A stretch of DNA of 64,000 nucleotides from an actinobacterium LLX17. GTDB lineage: Bacteria > Actinomycetota > Actinomycetes > Propionibacteriales > Nocardioidaceae. Every line of letters begins with the position of its first letter. The first letter of the stretch is position 1. The position numbers and the translations under genes were made by a program. Positions 38,510 through 46,830 of the stretch are shown here, in pieces. The notes beneath the pieces were generated by a model. That model did no database searches, had not been told where the DNA came from, and saw nothing but the letters and a program-made list of their open reading frames with translations. The stretch covers positions 2,344,916 to 2,408,915 of the forward strand of contig KI301992.1 in assembly GCA_000471045.1 (NCBI GenBank). Reading direction: 5' to 3'.

Positions 38510-38971
38510 TCAGGCGCCCAGCTGCCGCTTGACCTCCGCGGCGACGGCGCCGCCATCGGCTCGGCCCTTGACCTGGGGCTGGACGATGCCCATGACCCGG
38601 CCCATGGCCTTCATGCCCTCACCGGCGGCGCCGGCCTGGGCCACGGCGTCGGTCACGATGGCCGCGACCTCCGCGTCGCTGAGGGCCGCCGGGAGGTAGT
38701 CGGCGAGGATCGCGGCCTCGTCACGCTCCTTCTGGGCCAGCTCGGGCCGGTCGCCCGCGGTGAACGCCTCGGCCGCCTCGCGACGCTTCTTCGCCTCCTT
38801 GCCCAGCACGTCGAGGACGTCCTCGTCACTGAGCTCGCGCGCGGTCGTGCCGGCGACCTCGGCCGTCGAGATGGCGGCCAGCACCATCCGGATGGTCGAG
38901 GCGCGGAGGGCGTCCCGGGCCTTGAGGGCGGTGGTGAGGTCGGAGCGCAGGCGGTCCTTGAGGGCTGACAT
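38510..38971 (-). CDS. GatB/YqeY domain protein
   Basis: This 153-residue protein starts MSALKDRLRSDLTTALKARD and has the YqeY pattern: STIRMVLAAI, EDVLDVLGKEAKKRREA, LADYLPAALSDAEV and MGRVMGIVQPQVKGRADG. It is related to the tRNA-binding tail of GatB; a role in tRNA-dependent amidation is possible but unproven. GACAAT lies 6 nt before the ATG, a weak leaderless promoter. A counterpart, Rv3688c, lies in the same mycobacterial region. Confidence 0.9.
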   Translation of the reverse strand: MSALKDRLRSDLTTALKARDALRASTIRMVLAAISTAEVAGTTARELSDEDVLDVLGKEAKKRREAAEAFTAGDRPELAQKERDEAAILADYLPAALSDAEVAAIVTDAVAQAGAAGEGMKAMGRVMGIVQPQVKGRADGGAVAAEVKRQLGA

Positions 38972-39010
38972 GCCGCCATTGTCCCCCACACACCGACGGC
39001 GAGGTCCGCG

Positions 39011-39790
39011 TCAGTGTCGGGGCTCCCAGGCGAAGCGGCGACGAATGAGGTCGGAGGCGAGGACGACCCAGATCACCAGACCGGCGAGTGCGGAGACGAC
39101 GCTGCCCTCGACCGGGAGGTCGTACCCCGTGCGCAGCAGGGTGACCGCCGCGCCGCCGGGGGTGAAGTCCCACCAGGTCGACGGCGCCACGGCCGAGCCG
39201 ATGAACCCACCGAGCACCAGGAGGATGAACGGCATCGTCGAGATCTGTGCGGCCGAGGCGTTGGGCGTGACGGCCGCGGTGGCGACACCGGCCAGGACGT
39301 TGACGACGACGAGGCCGAGGAGAGCCGCGATCACCGGCAGCGGCGACGGCGGCACCTGCACGCCGATCGCGAAGACCGTGGCCAGCACCAGCACGAGCTG
39401 CAGGACGCAGAGCAGCACGGCCGGCGCCGTCATGCCGATCATCACCGCCGCGTCGGACGCCTCGCCGGAGCGCAGCCGCTTGAGGTACAGCTCCTGGCGG
39501 CGCGTGACGATCGTCGTCGTCACCGTCGCGTAGATCGTGAACAGCACGAAGAACAGCGACAACGCACCCACCATCGCGACCCCGGCCTGCTTGGTGTCCT
39601 CGCGTTGCAGGACGACGTAGACCGACATCGCCAGCGGGAACAGCACCGCACTGAACAGCACGGCCGTGCTGCGACGGATCAGCAGCAGCTCGGCCCAGGT
39701 GATGGACAGGGCGTCCGACCAGGTGCGTCGATCGGTGACGGTGCTGAAGGTGGGGCTGACCTTGGGCCTGACGGTGCGGCTGATGCTCAT
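39011..39790 (-). CDS. ABC-2 type transporter permease
   Basis: This 259-residue protein has six hydrophobic helices (first TAVLFSAVLFPLAMSVYVVL; last VVSALAGLVIWVVLASDLI). It matches DrrB/YadH-like permeases that export drugs, lipids or glycans. The start overlaps the ATPase gene by 4 nt. With the ATPase it makes an export pump whose cargo is unknown. The block 39011-43483 separates conserved backbone genes. Confidence 0.88.
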   Translation of the reverse strand: MSISRTVRPKVSPTFSTVTDRRTWSDALSITWAELLLIRRSTAVLFSAVLFPLAMSVYVVLQREDTKQAGVAMVGALSLFFVLFTIYATVTTTIVTRRQELYLKRLRSGEASDAAVMIGMTAPAVLLCVLQLVLVLATVFAIGVQVPPSPLPVIAALLGLVVVNVLAGVATAAVTPNASAAQISTMPFILLVLGGFIGSAVAPSTWWDFTPGGAAVTLLRTGYDLPVEGSVVSALAGLVIWVVLASDLIRRRFAWEPRH

Positions 39791-40764
39791 GCGTCCTCCT
39801 GGTGATCGGTGGCGACGTGCGAGAAGACCGAGGCCAGCGACGCCTCGGTCGCGCTGATGCCGGTGAGGCGGTGGCCGTGGTCCTGGGCCCAGCTCATGGT
39901 GCGGGTGAGCGTGGTCTGCAGGTCGTTGGTCTCGAGGACGAGGCGGCCGTCGTCGTCGATGTGGGCGTCGCCAGCGGCGGTCTGCAGCGACCGCAGCACG
40001 TCGGCCGGGGCATGGCCCTCCACGCCGAACGCCACGCGCGACGGCTGAGCGGCGAGCACCTCGGCGACGGTGCCGGACAGGGCGATGCCGCCGTCGTGCA
40101 TGATCGCGACCCGGTCGGCGAGCTGCTGCGCCTCCTCCAGGTAGTGCGTCGTCATCAAGATGGTGCAGCCACCGGCGAGGAGCTGGCGGATGAGCGCCCA
40201 GGTGCGCTCGCGCGACTCGGGGTCGAGGCCCGTGGTGGGCTCGTCGAGGAACAACACCTCCGGACCACCGAGGGTCGCCAGCAGCAGGTCGAGCCGGCGC
40301 TTCTGTCCGCCCGACAGCTGGCTGACGCGGGTGTCACGCCGATCGATCAGCGCCACCCGGGTCAGTGCCATGTCGGCATCGGTGGGGCTGGTCGTGAGCC
40401 GCGACCACAGGCGGACCGTCTCGGCGACGGTGAGGTCACCGGCGAAGCCGGACTCCTGCAGCATCATGCCGATCCGGGGTCGCGGCGAGCGGCGATCGCG
40501 GCTGGGGTCGAGACCGAGCACCTCGACGGTGCCGGCGCTCGGGGCGCGGTGCCCCTCCAGTGTCTCCATCGTCGTCGTCTTGCCGGCCCCGTTGGTGCCC
40601 AGCAGGGCAAACAGCTCGCCGCGCCGAACGTCGAGGTCGATCCCGCGCACCGCCTCGTAGTCACCGTAGGAGCAGCGAAGCCCACGCACGGTGATGACGG
40701 TGTCGGGTCCTGCACTGTCCGACGGGGGGCGGCCAGGTCGGGGGTCGAGTGCTGCGGTGTCCAT
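39787..40764 (-). CDS. ABC transporter ATP-binding protein
   Basis: This 325-residue DrrA/CcmA-type ATPase has Walker A LGTNGAGKTTTMETL, the Q-loop MLQESGFAGDL, signature LSGGQKRRLDLLLATLG, Walker B VLFLDEPTTGLDP and the H-loop MTTHYLEEAQQLAD. A C-terminal extension of about 90 residues is typical of exporters. GGAGG stands upstream of the ATG. It diverges from the alpha/beta hydrolase gene, and a 16-bp dyad lies between them. Confidence 0.92.
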   Translation of the reverse strand: MDTAALDPRPGRPPSDSAGPDTVITVRGLRCSYGDYEAVRGIDLDVRRGELFALLGTNGAGKTTTMETLEGHRAPSAGTVEVLGLDPSRDRRSPRPRIGMMLQESGFAGDLTVAETVRLWSRLTTSPTDADMALTRVALIDRRDTRVSQLSGGQKRRLDLLLATLGGPEVLFLDEPTTGLDPESRERTWALIRQLLAGGCTILMTTHYLEEAQQLADRVAIMHDGGIALSGTVAEVLAAQPSRVAFGVEGHAPADVLRSLQTAAGDAHIDDDGRLVLETNDLQTTLTRTMSWAQDHGHRLTGISATEASLASVFSHVATDHQEDA

Positions 40765-40821
40765 GCCTCCAGCCTCCCGTTCACCGAGCCGCCGTCCCAG
40801 TGCCGGGCGTCATCGATCGCC

Positions 40822-40837
40822 CATGACGTTTGTCATG
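40822..40837. promoter_or_regulatory. CATGAC-N4-GTCATG dyad between divergent genes
   Basis: CATGACGTTTGTCATG is a perfect 6+6 inverted repeat in the 88-bp space between the ABC ATPase and hydrolase starts. It overlaps an alternative hydrolase ATG at 40823. A regulator site for both directions is possible. Confidence 0.35.
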
Positions 40838-40852
40838 TGGTCGGATGACGGC

Positions 40853-41698
40853 ATGAGCTTCGAGAACTCGCAGTCCGTGACCCTTGGCGACCTGACGTTC
40901 GACGTGCACGTCGCTGGCCCCGAGGACGGGCCGCCGGTCGTCCTGCTGCACGGCTTCCCGACGACCGCCGAGTCGTGGAGCGAGGTGGTGCCCGTCTTGG
41001 TGGAGGCAGGTCTGCGGGTCGTGGTGCCGAACCAGCGTGGGTACTCCCCCGGCGCCCGCCCCACCGGGGTGGACCAGTACGCCACCGACGTGCTGGCGAC
41101 GGACGTGCTGGACATCGCCGAGGCGCTGGACCTGGGGCCGTTCCACCTGGTGGGCCATGACTGGGGAGCGTCCGTCGCGTGGGTCGTCGCCGCGCGCCAC
41201 CCGGATCGGCTGCTGAGCCTGACGACCTTCTCCGTGCCGCACCTCGTCGCCTACAACCACGCCATGCGCACTGACGAGGACGCACGGGAACGCGCGTCAT
41301 ACATCCGCCTGTTCCGCACGGAGGGCAAGGCCGAGCACCTGTTGCTCGAGGACGACGCACGGCGACTGCGCGCCATGTACGAGGGCGCGATTCCCGATCG
41401 GCTCGTCGAGACGTACGTGTCGACCCTGCAGGAGCCGGGCGCCCTCACCGCGGCACTGAACTGGTACCGGGCCATGTCGGCCGACCTGGCCGAGCTGCCG
41501 ACCGTGACCGTGCCGACCACGTTCATGTGGAGCGACCAGGACCTCGCGATCGGTCGCGCGGGTGCCGACGCCTGCGGTGAGCACGTGGATGCCCCGTTCG
41601 AGTACGTGGTGCTGGAGGGTGTGACGCACTGGATTCCCGAGCAGGCTCCGCAGGCTGCGGCCGAGGCGATCCTGGCGCGGGTGGCTCACGGGCGGTAG
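40853..41698 (+). CDS. Alpha/beta hydrolase (epoxide-hydrolase-like)
   Basis: This 281-residue protein has the oxyanion HGFPTTAESW, the nucleophile elbow VGHDWGASVAW with catalytic Asp (H-D-W as in epoxide hydrolases and dehalogenases), an acid region FMWSDQDLAIG, and the catalytic His in GVTHWIPEQAP. The nucleophile Asp points to epoxide or haloalkane substrates rather than esters. Start 40853 is preferred, but 40823 in the same frame is possible; neither has a good ribosome site. Confidence 0.88.
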   Translation: MSFENSQSVTLGDLTFDVHVAGPEDGPPVVLLHGFPTTAESWSEVVPVLVEAGLRVVVPNQRGYSPGARPTGVDQYATDVLATDVLDIAEALDLGPFHLVGHDWGASVAWVVAARHPDRLLSLTTFSVPHLVAYNHAMRTDEDARERASYIRLFRTEGKAEHLLLEDDARRLRAMYEGAIPDRLVETYVSTLQEPGALTAALNWYRAMSADLAELPTVTVPTTFMWSDQDLAIGRAGADACGEHVDAPFEYVVLEGVTHWIPEQAPQAAAEAILARVAHGR

Positions 41699-41714
41699 CG
41701 GCTAGGTTGTGGTC

Positions 41715-42884
41715 GTGGCGAAGAGCAGCTCCGACGGGTTCGTGCTGACCTGGCGCTACACCCAGGCGTCCCTCTGGATCTACGTCGTCGCGCTGCAGGC
41801 CGGCGCGGTCGCCAACATGGTCGGGCTGCAGGACAACGTGGCGCGGCAAGGCGCCGGGCTCGTGCTGATCGCCCTGAACACTGCCGTCGCGGGCGTGCTG
41901 ATCAACCGCGCGCGTCCCGGGCTCGGACGCGGCGAGACACCTTCGCTCCGAGCTCGGGCCGCGATGCTGACGCCTGGACTCGCGTTCCTCGCCCTGTGGA
42001 GCGTCAACCCGGCAGGTCCGATCGGCTACGTGCTGGTCCCCTGGATCACCGCGTCGCTCCTGGCCGTGCCGTTGGAATCGCGGGAACGGACGCGCTGGCT
42101 CGTCGTGTCCGGGCTGGCGATCCTCGCGGTCCGCGGCGGCGCCGGCCTGCTCACCGGCCTGCCCGTGGAGCGGGCTCTCGGCGCCGGCCCGGAGCGCAGC
42201 GCCGTCATCTCGATCGCGATCTTCGCCGTCCTCGGCCCCTCGCTCGTCCTCTTCCAGGTCTGGTTGTGGGACCTGATGGTGCGGGTCCGCGACTCCGGCC
42301 AGGCCGAGACCGAGCTGGTGCGCGTGCGCGAGCGGCTGCGGTTCGCCGCCGACCTCCACGATGTACAGGGCCACCACCTGCAGGTGCTCGCGCTCAAGAC
42401 CGAGCTGGCCGAGCGGCAGCTGGACCACGACGTCGAGGCGGCCCGCACGACCCTGCGCGAGGCCCAGGCCGTCGCCCGCGAGGCCCTCACCCAGACCCGC
42501 GATCTCGCCCACGGGTACCGGGCCGTGTCCCTGCGCGAGGAGGCCACGAACGCGGCTGCCATCCTCGCCGCCGCCGGCGCGCGGTGCGAGCTTCACCTGC
42601 CCGAGGCGCTCGACCACCCGTTGTTCGCCTCTCTGCTGCGCGAGGCGACCACCAACGTCCTGCGGCACAGCTCGGCCGAGCACGTCGAGGTGGTGGCGTC
42701 GGACGGCGACAGCGTGACCTTGCGCATCACCAACGACCATCCCTCCGGATCGTCGGCAACCGGTGGCGAGGGCATCGCCGGGCTGCGCGAGCGCTTCGCC
42801 GCTGCCGGCGGTCACATCGACGTCGAGCAGGACGCCGACTGCTTCAGCATCGCCGGCACGCTCCCGCGGGAGGTGGCCGAGTGA
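41715..42884 (+). CDS. DesK-type sensor histidine kinase
   Basis: This 389-residue kinase has five to six N-terminal membrane helices (about 12-185) and a HisKA_3 domain (RFAADLHDVQGHHLQVLALK, phosphoacceptor His in DLHDVQG). Its HATPase has LREATTNVLRHS and GEGIAGLRERFAAAGG. It likely senses a membrane state or drug. TAGGTT (41703-41708) ends exactly 6 nt before GTG 41715, so this leaderless start is preferred to GTG 41709. It overlaps its regulator by 4 nt (GTGA). Confidence 0.9.
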   Translation: MAKSSSDGFVLTWRYTQASLWIYVVALQAGAVANMVGLQDNVARQGAGLVLIALNTAVAGVLINRARPGLGRGETPSLRARAAMLTPGLAFLALWSVNPAGPIGYVLVPWITASLLAVPLESRERTRWLVVSGLAILAVRGGAGLLTGLPVERALGAGPERSAVISIAIFAVLGPSLVLFQVWLWDLMVRVRDSGQAETELVRVRERLRFAADLHDVQGHHLQVLALKTELAERQLDHDVEAARTTLREAQAVAREALTQTRDLAHGYRAVSLREEATNAAAILAAAGARCELHLPEALDHPLFASLLREATTNVLRHSSAEHVEVVASDGDSVTLRITNDHPSGSSATGGEGIAGLRERFAAAGGHIDVEQDADCFSIAGTLPREVAE

Positions 42885-43483
42885 TCACGGTGGTCGTCGC
42901 CGACGACGAGGAGATGATCCGCTCGGCGATCGTCTCGCTGCTCGGCATGGAGGAAGGGTTGGTGGTCGTCGCCGAGGCCGCCAACGGCACCGACGCCGTG
43001 GCCCTGGCCCGGCGCCACCGCCCCGACGTCGTGCTGCTCGACCTCGAGATGCCACCCACCGACGGGCTGGACACCGCGGCCGAGATCCTCGCCGGCGTCG
43101 ACTGCCGCGCCGTGCTGATGACCCGGCACGCGCGACCCGGCATCCTGCGACGTGCCCTGGCCACCGGCGTGCAGGGCTTCGTGCCGAAGTCGTCGCCGGT
43201 CAGCACGCTCGCCCGCGCGATTCGCGACGTCGCCGCCGGGCAGCGCTACATCGACGGCGAGATCGCCGCCGCAGCTCTCTCCACCGAGTCGTGCCCGCTC
43301 ACCGACCGTGAGCTCGACGTGCTGCGCCTGACTCGCCAGAACGCCGCCGTCGCCGACATCGCCCGCGCCCTGCACCTGGCCGAGGGCACCGTGCGCAACT
43401 ACCTCTCCGCCGCCATGACCAAGACCGACACCACCTCCCGCCACGCAGCCGCCACCGCCGCGTGGGAGAACGGCTGGATCTAG
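42881..43483 (+). CDS. NarL/LuxR-family response regulator
   Basis: This 200-residue protein has a receiver with the acidic pocket VVADDEEM, phosphoacceptor Asp in DVVLLDLEMPP and Lys in GFVPKSSP, and a C-terminal LuxR helix-turn-helix (LTDRELDVLRL, VADIARALHLAEGTVRNYLS). It pairs with the DesK-type kinase. In related loci such pairs control adjacent ABC exporters; here that would be the divergent transporter at 39011-40764. Confidence 0.92.
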   Translation: MITVVVADDEEMIRSAIVSLLGMEEGLVVVAEAANGTDAVALARRHRPDVVLLDLEMPPTDGLDTAAEILAGVDCRAVLMTRHARPGILRRALATGVQGFVPKSSPVSTLARAIRDVAAGQRYIDGEIAAAALSTESCPLTDRELDVLRLTRQNAAVADIARALHLAEGTVRNYLSAAMTKTDTTSRHAAATAAWENGWI

Positions 43484-43559
43484 CAGGCGCGGTCCATGAC
43501 CGTACCCACTTCCGCCCAGGGCCCGGAACCCCCGCCGGGCCCTGTGGCAAGGTGAAGAG

Positions 43560-44483
43560 GTGCGACCACATCCCGTGACCTGGCCCATCATCGCGGGCGT
43601 GGGTGCGCTCGCGTGGGGTGGCCTCCACGAGGTGCGTGCGTTCACGCTGCGCCGCTTCACCGTCCCCGTGCTCCCGGCCGGCGCCGATCCGTTGAAGGTC
43701 CTGCACCTGTCCGATGCGCACATGCGACCGAACCAGCGCCGCAAGCAGGAGTGGTTGCGCGGTCTCGCCCACCTCGAGCCCGACCTCGTCGTCAACACCG
43801 GTGACAACCTCGCCCACCTCGACGCCCTGCCGTCGGTGCTCGACGCCTACGGGCCGTTGCTCGACGTGCCCGGCGTGTTCGTGTTCGGCTCCAACGACTA
43901 CTTCTCGCCGATCTTCAAGAACCCGGTCAGCTACCTCACGGGCGGCACCGGCGTCGACGCCGACGGGCCACGCGTGCGCGATCGCGACCTGCCGTTCGAG
44001 CCCATGCGCCAGGCCTTCACCCAGCGCGGGTGGGTCGACCTGTCGAACCAGCACGGCTCGCTCGACCTGGACGGTAGGCGACTCGCCTTCGTCGGGGTCG
44101 ACGACCCACACCTGGGCTTCGACGAGCTCGACGACCAGCCCGCCGACACCGCGGCCCACCTCGCCATCGGCGTCGCGCACGCCCCGTACCTGCGCGTGCT
44201 CGACCGGTGGAACGAGCTCGGCTACCCGCTGATCCTGGCCGGTCACACCCACGGCGGCCAGCTCTGCCTGCCCGGAGGTCGGGCGCTGGTCACGAACTGC
44301 GACCTCGACCCCGAGCGCGCCAAGGGACTGCACACCCACCGCCTCCCGGGCCACGAGCCGTCCTGGATGCACGTGTCCGCCGGACTCGGCACCTCGCCGT
44401 TCACACCGGTCCGGTTCGCGTGCCGACCCGAGGCCACGTTGCTCACGTTGACTGCGGTAGACTCACCCGGGTTGTCCGGCTAG
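43560..44483 (+). CDS. Metallophosphoesterase with N-terminal membrane segment
   Basis: This 307-residue calcineurin-like phosphoesterase has LHLSDAHMRPNQ, DLVVNTGDNLAH, FGSNDYF (GNHD-type motif with Ser), GVAHAPY and LAGHTHGGQLCLPGG. The N-terminal helix (VTWPIIAGVGALAWGGL) may anchor it. The counterpart Rv3683 directly follows ponA2 in mycobacteria, whereas here about 5 kb separates them. A CAAGGT hexamer lies 6 nt before the GTG. The tRNA-Pro promoter seems to lie within its 3' end. Confidence 0.88.
   Translation: MRPHPVTWPIIAGVGALAWGGLHEVRAFTLRRFTVPVLPAGADPLKVLHLSDAHMRPNQRRKQEWLRGLAHLEPDLVVNTGDNLAHLDALPSVLDAYGPLLDVPGVFVFGSNDYFSPIFKNPVSYLTGGTGVDADGPRVRDRDLPFEPMRQAFTQRGWVDLSNQHGSLDLDGRRLAFVGVDDPHLGFDELDDQPADTAAHLAIGVAHAPYLRVLDRWNELGYPLILAGHTHGGQLCLPGGRALVTNCDLDPERAKGLHTHRLPGHEPSWMHVSAGLGTSPFTPVRFACRPEATLLTLTAVDSPGLSG
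44458..44463 (+). promoter_or_regulatory. Probable -10 of tRNA-Pro
   Basis: TAGACT lies 30 bp before the mature tRNA 5' end, inside the last codons of the metallophosphoesterase gene. No convincing -35 is present at 17 bp. Confidence 0.4.
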
Positions 44484-44493
44484 GACGACGCGC

Positions 44494-44570
44494 CGGGGTG
44501 TGGCGCAGCTTGGTAGCGCGCGTCGTTCGGGACGACGAGGCCGCAGGTTCAAATCCTGTCACCCCGACCA
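44494..44570 (+). tRNA. tRNA-Pro (CGG anticodon)
   Basis: The 77-nt cloverleaf starts CGGGGTG and ends CACCCCG-A-CCA; the acceptor stem pairs fully and CCA is encoded. The anticodon stem CGTCG/CGACG encloses the loop TTCGGGA with anticodon CGG, reading CCG proline codons. The T-arm has GGTTCAAATCC. It begins 11 bp after the metallophosphoesterase stop. Confidence 0.97.
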
Positions 44571-44574
44571 TTGT

Positions 44575-44636
44575 GATCTCTCAAGAGATCGGAGACACCC
44601 GAACCTGCGGAAGCGGGTTCGGGTGTTCTTTATTTG
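44575..44636 (+). terminator. tRNA trailer hairpin and intrinsic terminator
   Basis: A 6-bp hairpin, GATCTC-TCAA-GAGATC (44575-44590), is followed by a strong 11-bp stem. ACACCCGAACC (44595-44605) pairs with GGTTCGGGTGT (44616-44626) and runs into TTCTTTATTT. This is a textbook Rho-independent terminator and the clearest one in the window. Confidence 0.9.
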
Positions 44637-44740
44637 CGGGGTTGGTAGTCGCGTTCTGGGTCGATCTCCAGCTCTCGAAGGGTTCGGGCGTGGGTGCAGC
44701 CGACGCGCAGTGGGTCGGCCACGCCGGTACGGTTCGATCC

Positions 44741-45223
44741 ATGAGCGGACCGTCCCGCGACGACGAGAGCCTGGAGCAGACGCTCGACCGCAACTGGGGT
44801 GAGCTGCTGCAGGAGCTTCGCGTCGCGCAGACCGCGGTGCAGATCCTCACCGCCTTCCTGCTGACCGCCCCGTTCTCGGCGGCCTTCGACGAGCTGACGC
44901 AGACCCAACGCATCGTCTACGTCGTCGTCCTGATGTGCTCGGTGACGTCGGCGATCCTGCTGCTCACCCCCGTGGCACTGCACCGCCAGCTGTTCCGTCG
45001 CGGACAGCGACGCTGGCTGGTCGAGACCGCCAACCATCTCGCCCGGGCCGGTCTCGTGCTGTTCGCCGCCGCCAACGTCGGGGCGGTCTGGCTGGTCGTC
45101 GACATCGTGCTGGGCGGGCCCGTCGCCTGGGTTCTCGCGTGCTCAGTGGGTGTCCTCATGGTGGTGCTGTGGCTCGCCGTGCCGATCGGTCTCCGGCGCA
45201 GCCAGGCCTCGGAGACGACCTGA
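44741..45223 (+). CDS. DUF6328-type membrane protein
   Basis: This 160-residue protein has an N-terminal soluble segment (NWGELLQELRVAQTAVQILTAF) leading into four membrane helices (for example IVYVVVLMCSVTSAILLL and VLACSVGVLMVVLWLAV). The family is annotated in some genomes as antiporter-associated, but its function is unknown. TACGGT (44728-44733) ends 7 nt before the ATG, so it is leaderless. Confidence 0.82.
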   Translation: MSGPSRDDESLEQTLDRNWGELLQELRVAQTAVQILTAFLLTAPFSAAFDELTQTQRIVYVVVLMCSVTSAILLLTPVALHRQLFRRGQRRWLVETANHLARAGLVLFAAANVGAVWLVVDIVLGGPVAWVLACSVGVLMVVLWLAVPIGLRRSQASETT

Positions 45224-45236
45224 ACGCAGTGGTCTG

Positions 45237-46547
45237 TCAGGACCGGTCGAGCCGCACCAGCTCGTAGATGCGCGTCGGGCGACCCACGCCCTTGAGCTCG
45301 ACCTCGCCGCGCGCCGCACAGTCCACGACGTCATGGACCAGCAACCACGTCGCGTGCGAGATCAGCACCTCGCCCGGTTCCGCGTGCGTCTGCAGCCGCG
45401 ACGCCAGGTTGACGTGGCGACCGAGCGCGGCGTACTTGACCCGGTCGGCCGAGCCGAAGTTGCCGACCGTGACGACGCCGGTGTCGACGCCCATCCGCAC
45501 CGCGAGCTCGACGTCGATGCCCGCAGTGGCCCACCCCCGGTTGAGCTCCGCGATCTCGGCCTGCATGTCGAGGGCCATCGCAACGGCCCGTCGGGCGTGA
45601 TCGTGGTCGTCGGTCGCGGTGGGCGCACCGAAGAGGATCAGCACCGCGTCGCCGACCAGCTCGTCGACCGTGCCGTCGTACCGGTCCGCGATGCGAGTCA
45701 TGGCCGTGAAGTACTCGTTGAGCACCCGCGCCAGCTCCTCGGGCGCGAGGCGCTCGGTGATCTCGGTGAAGCCGACGACGTCGGAGAAGAAGACGGTGAT
45801 CTTGCGTCGTTCATGCATCGTCGCCGCGGTCCCCCGCTCGGAGACCGCCTCGGCCACCTGCCGCGGCACGTAGCGGCTGATGATGTCGTGGCTCCGGCGC
45901 AGGCCCTCGGCCTGGGCGGCCAGCCGGACACCCTGGATCTCGACCGTCGCGATCGTGACCATGGCCGCCCCGACGGCCGCCACCACGAACATCGTCAACG
46001 GCACCGCGTTGCCGACGAGCCACCAGCCGGTGACCTCGGGAGGTCCGTCCACGAGGGCGGGCGCGTACGGCATCACGTCGGTGAGGCGCAGCCCCTCGCC
46101 AATGGTGAGGGAGGCCCCCGCGGTGACGATGGCGAACCAGCCGTACCGGACGCCGAACAGCACACCGAACGCGATCGGCGCCGAGGGGAGCATCAGGCTG
46201 TAGGCCGTGGACCACGTCCCGAGACCCACCGACAGCGCCGCCATGTAGACGCCGTACAACCCGAACACGACGTAGGGCAGCCAGGCGCAGTCCCATCCGC
46301 GGCGCACGCCCGCCCCGGCCAGCAGCACGGCCGTGCCCAGGACTCCGGGGCCGGCGATCGCGAGCGGCACCACCACGTGCATGTCGCCGAGACCGGAGAT
46401 GCGCAGTGACAGGAGGAAGACCGAGGACGCGACCACCTGGGCCGGCAGGGCGAGCAGGGCGAACGTCAGGATCTTCTGCGGCAGGGGCGCCGCCGTGAAG
46501 GCCTCGTAGGCCGCGACCAGCCGCTGCCAGGCCGTGTGCCGTGTCAT
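45237..46547 (-). CDS. Membrane adenylate/guanylate cyclase (class III)
   Basis: This 436-residue protein has six N-terminal helices (about 25-200), a short linker (LRRSHDIISRYVPRQVAEAV) and a class III cyclase domain. Metal Asp residues are in FFSDVVGFTE and VGDAVLILFGAP, and the transition-state Asn/Arg in VNLASRLQ. The substrate Lys position reads Glu (TVDELVGD instead of DKxxGD), and the second substrate position is Ala (KYAALG). So the base specificity is unclear. It may supply the cyclic nucleotide for the Crp protein encoded in the window. Confidence 0.9.
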   Translation of the reverse strand: MTRHTAWQRLVAAYEAFTAAPLPQKILTFALLALPAQVVASSVFLLSLRISGLGDMHVVVPLAIAGPGVLGTAVLLAGAGVRRGWDCAWLPYVVFGLYGVYMAALSVGLGTWSTAYSLMLPSAPIAFGVLFGVRYGWFAIVTAGASLTIGEGLRLTDVMPYAPALVDGPPEVTGWWLVGNAVPLTMFVVAAVGAAMVTIATVEIQGVRLAAQAEGLRRSHDIISRYVPRQVAEAVSERGTAATMHERRKITVFFSDVVGFTEITERLAPEELARVLNEYFTAMTRIADRYDGTVDELVGDAVLILFGAPTATDDHDHARRAVAMALDMQAEIAELNRGWATAGIDVELAVRMGVDTGVVTVGNFGSADRVKYAALGRHVNLASRLQTHAEPGEVLISHATWLLVHDVVDCAARGEVELKGVGRPTRIYELVRLDRS

Positions 46548-46720
46548 GGTGCCCCGTTCCGCGTCTGCCGGTGCCGCACATCGTAGGGGGATGCCCTGCC
46601 GCGCCGGTGACGTGCACCGCCCTGGGGACTCGAACCCGTCCAGCGGCCGCTGCATGATCGGCGCGCGAGCGGGTACGCGGAGTGGGCGACCACTCCGGCC
46701 GCCCGACGACAGGAGACACC

Positions 46721-46819
46721 ATGGACCCGAACCCCGAGAACGACCAGACGCCCCTCGAGGACGACGTGCCCGTCTACGCCGATCGCGAGACGGACGACGA
46801 CGCCGGAACCGACGGCTGA
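46721..46819 (+). CDS. Small acidic protein, 32 residues
   Basis: The ORF starts MDPNPENDQTPLEDDVPVYA and ends in an Asp-rich tail. AGGAGA lies a few bases before the ATG, a good ribosome site, and 11 bp separate it from the oxidoreductase gene. It has no hydrophobic segment and is strongly acidic. It may be a small regulatory or leader protein; no family is recognised. Confidence 0.5.
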   Translation: MDPNPENDQTPLEDDVPVYADRETDDDAGTDG

Positions 46820-46830
46820 GCGGGGCCGAG

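Noticed and set aside
41709..41714. GTG 41709 as the start of the DesK-type kinase
   Set aside because: It directly abuts the TAGGTT -10; GTG 41715 has the 6-nt gap seen at the other leaderless genes.
44494..44636. Integration site at tRNA-Pro
   Set aside because: No integrase gene and no direct repeat of the tRNA 3' end were seen; the downstream sequence is a normal trailer and terminator.
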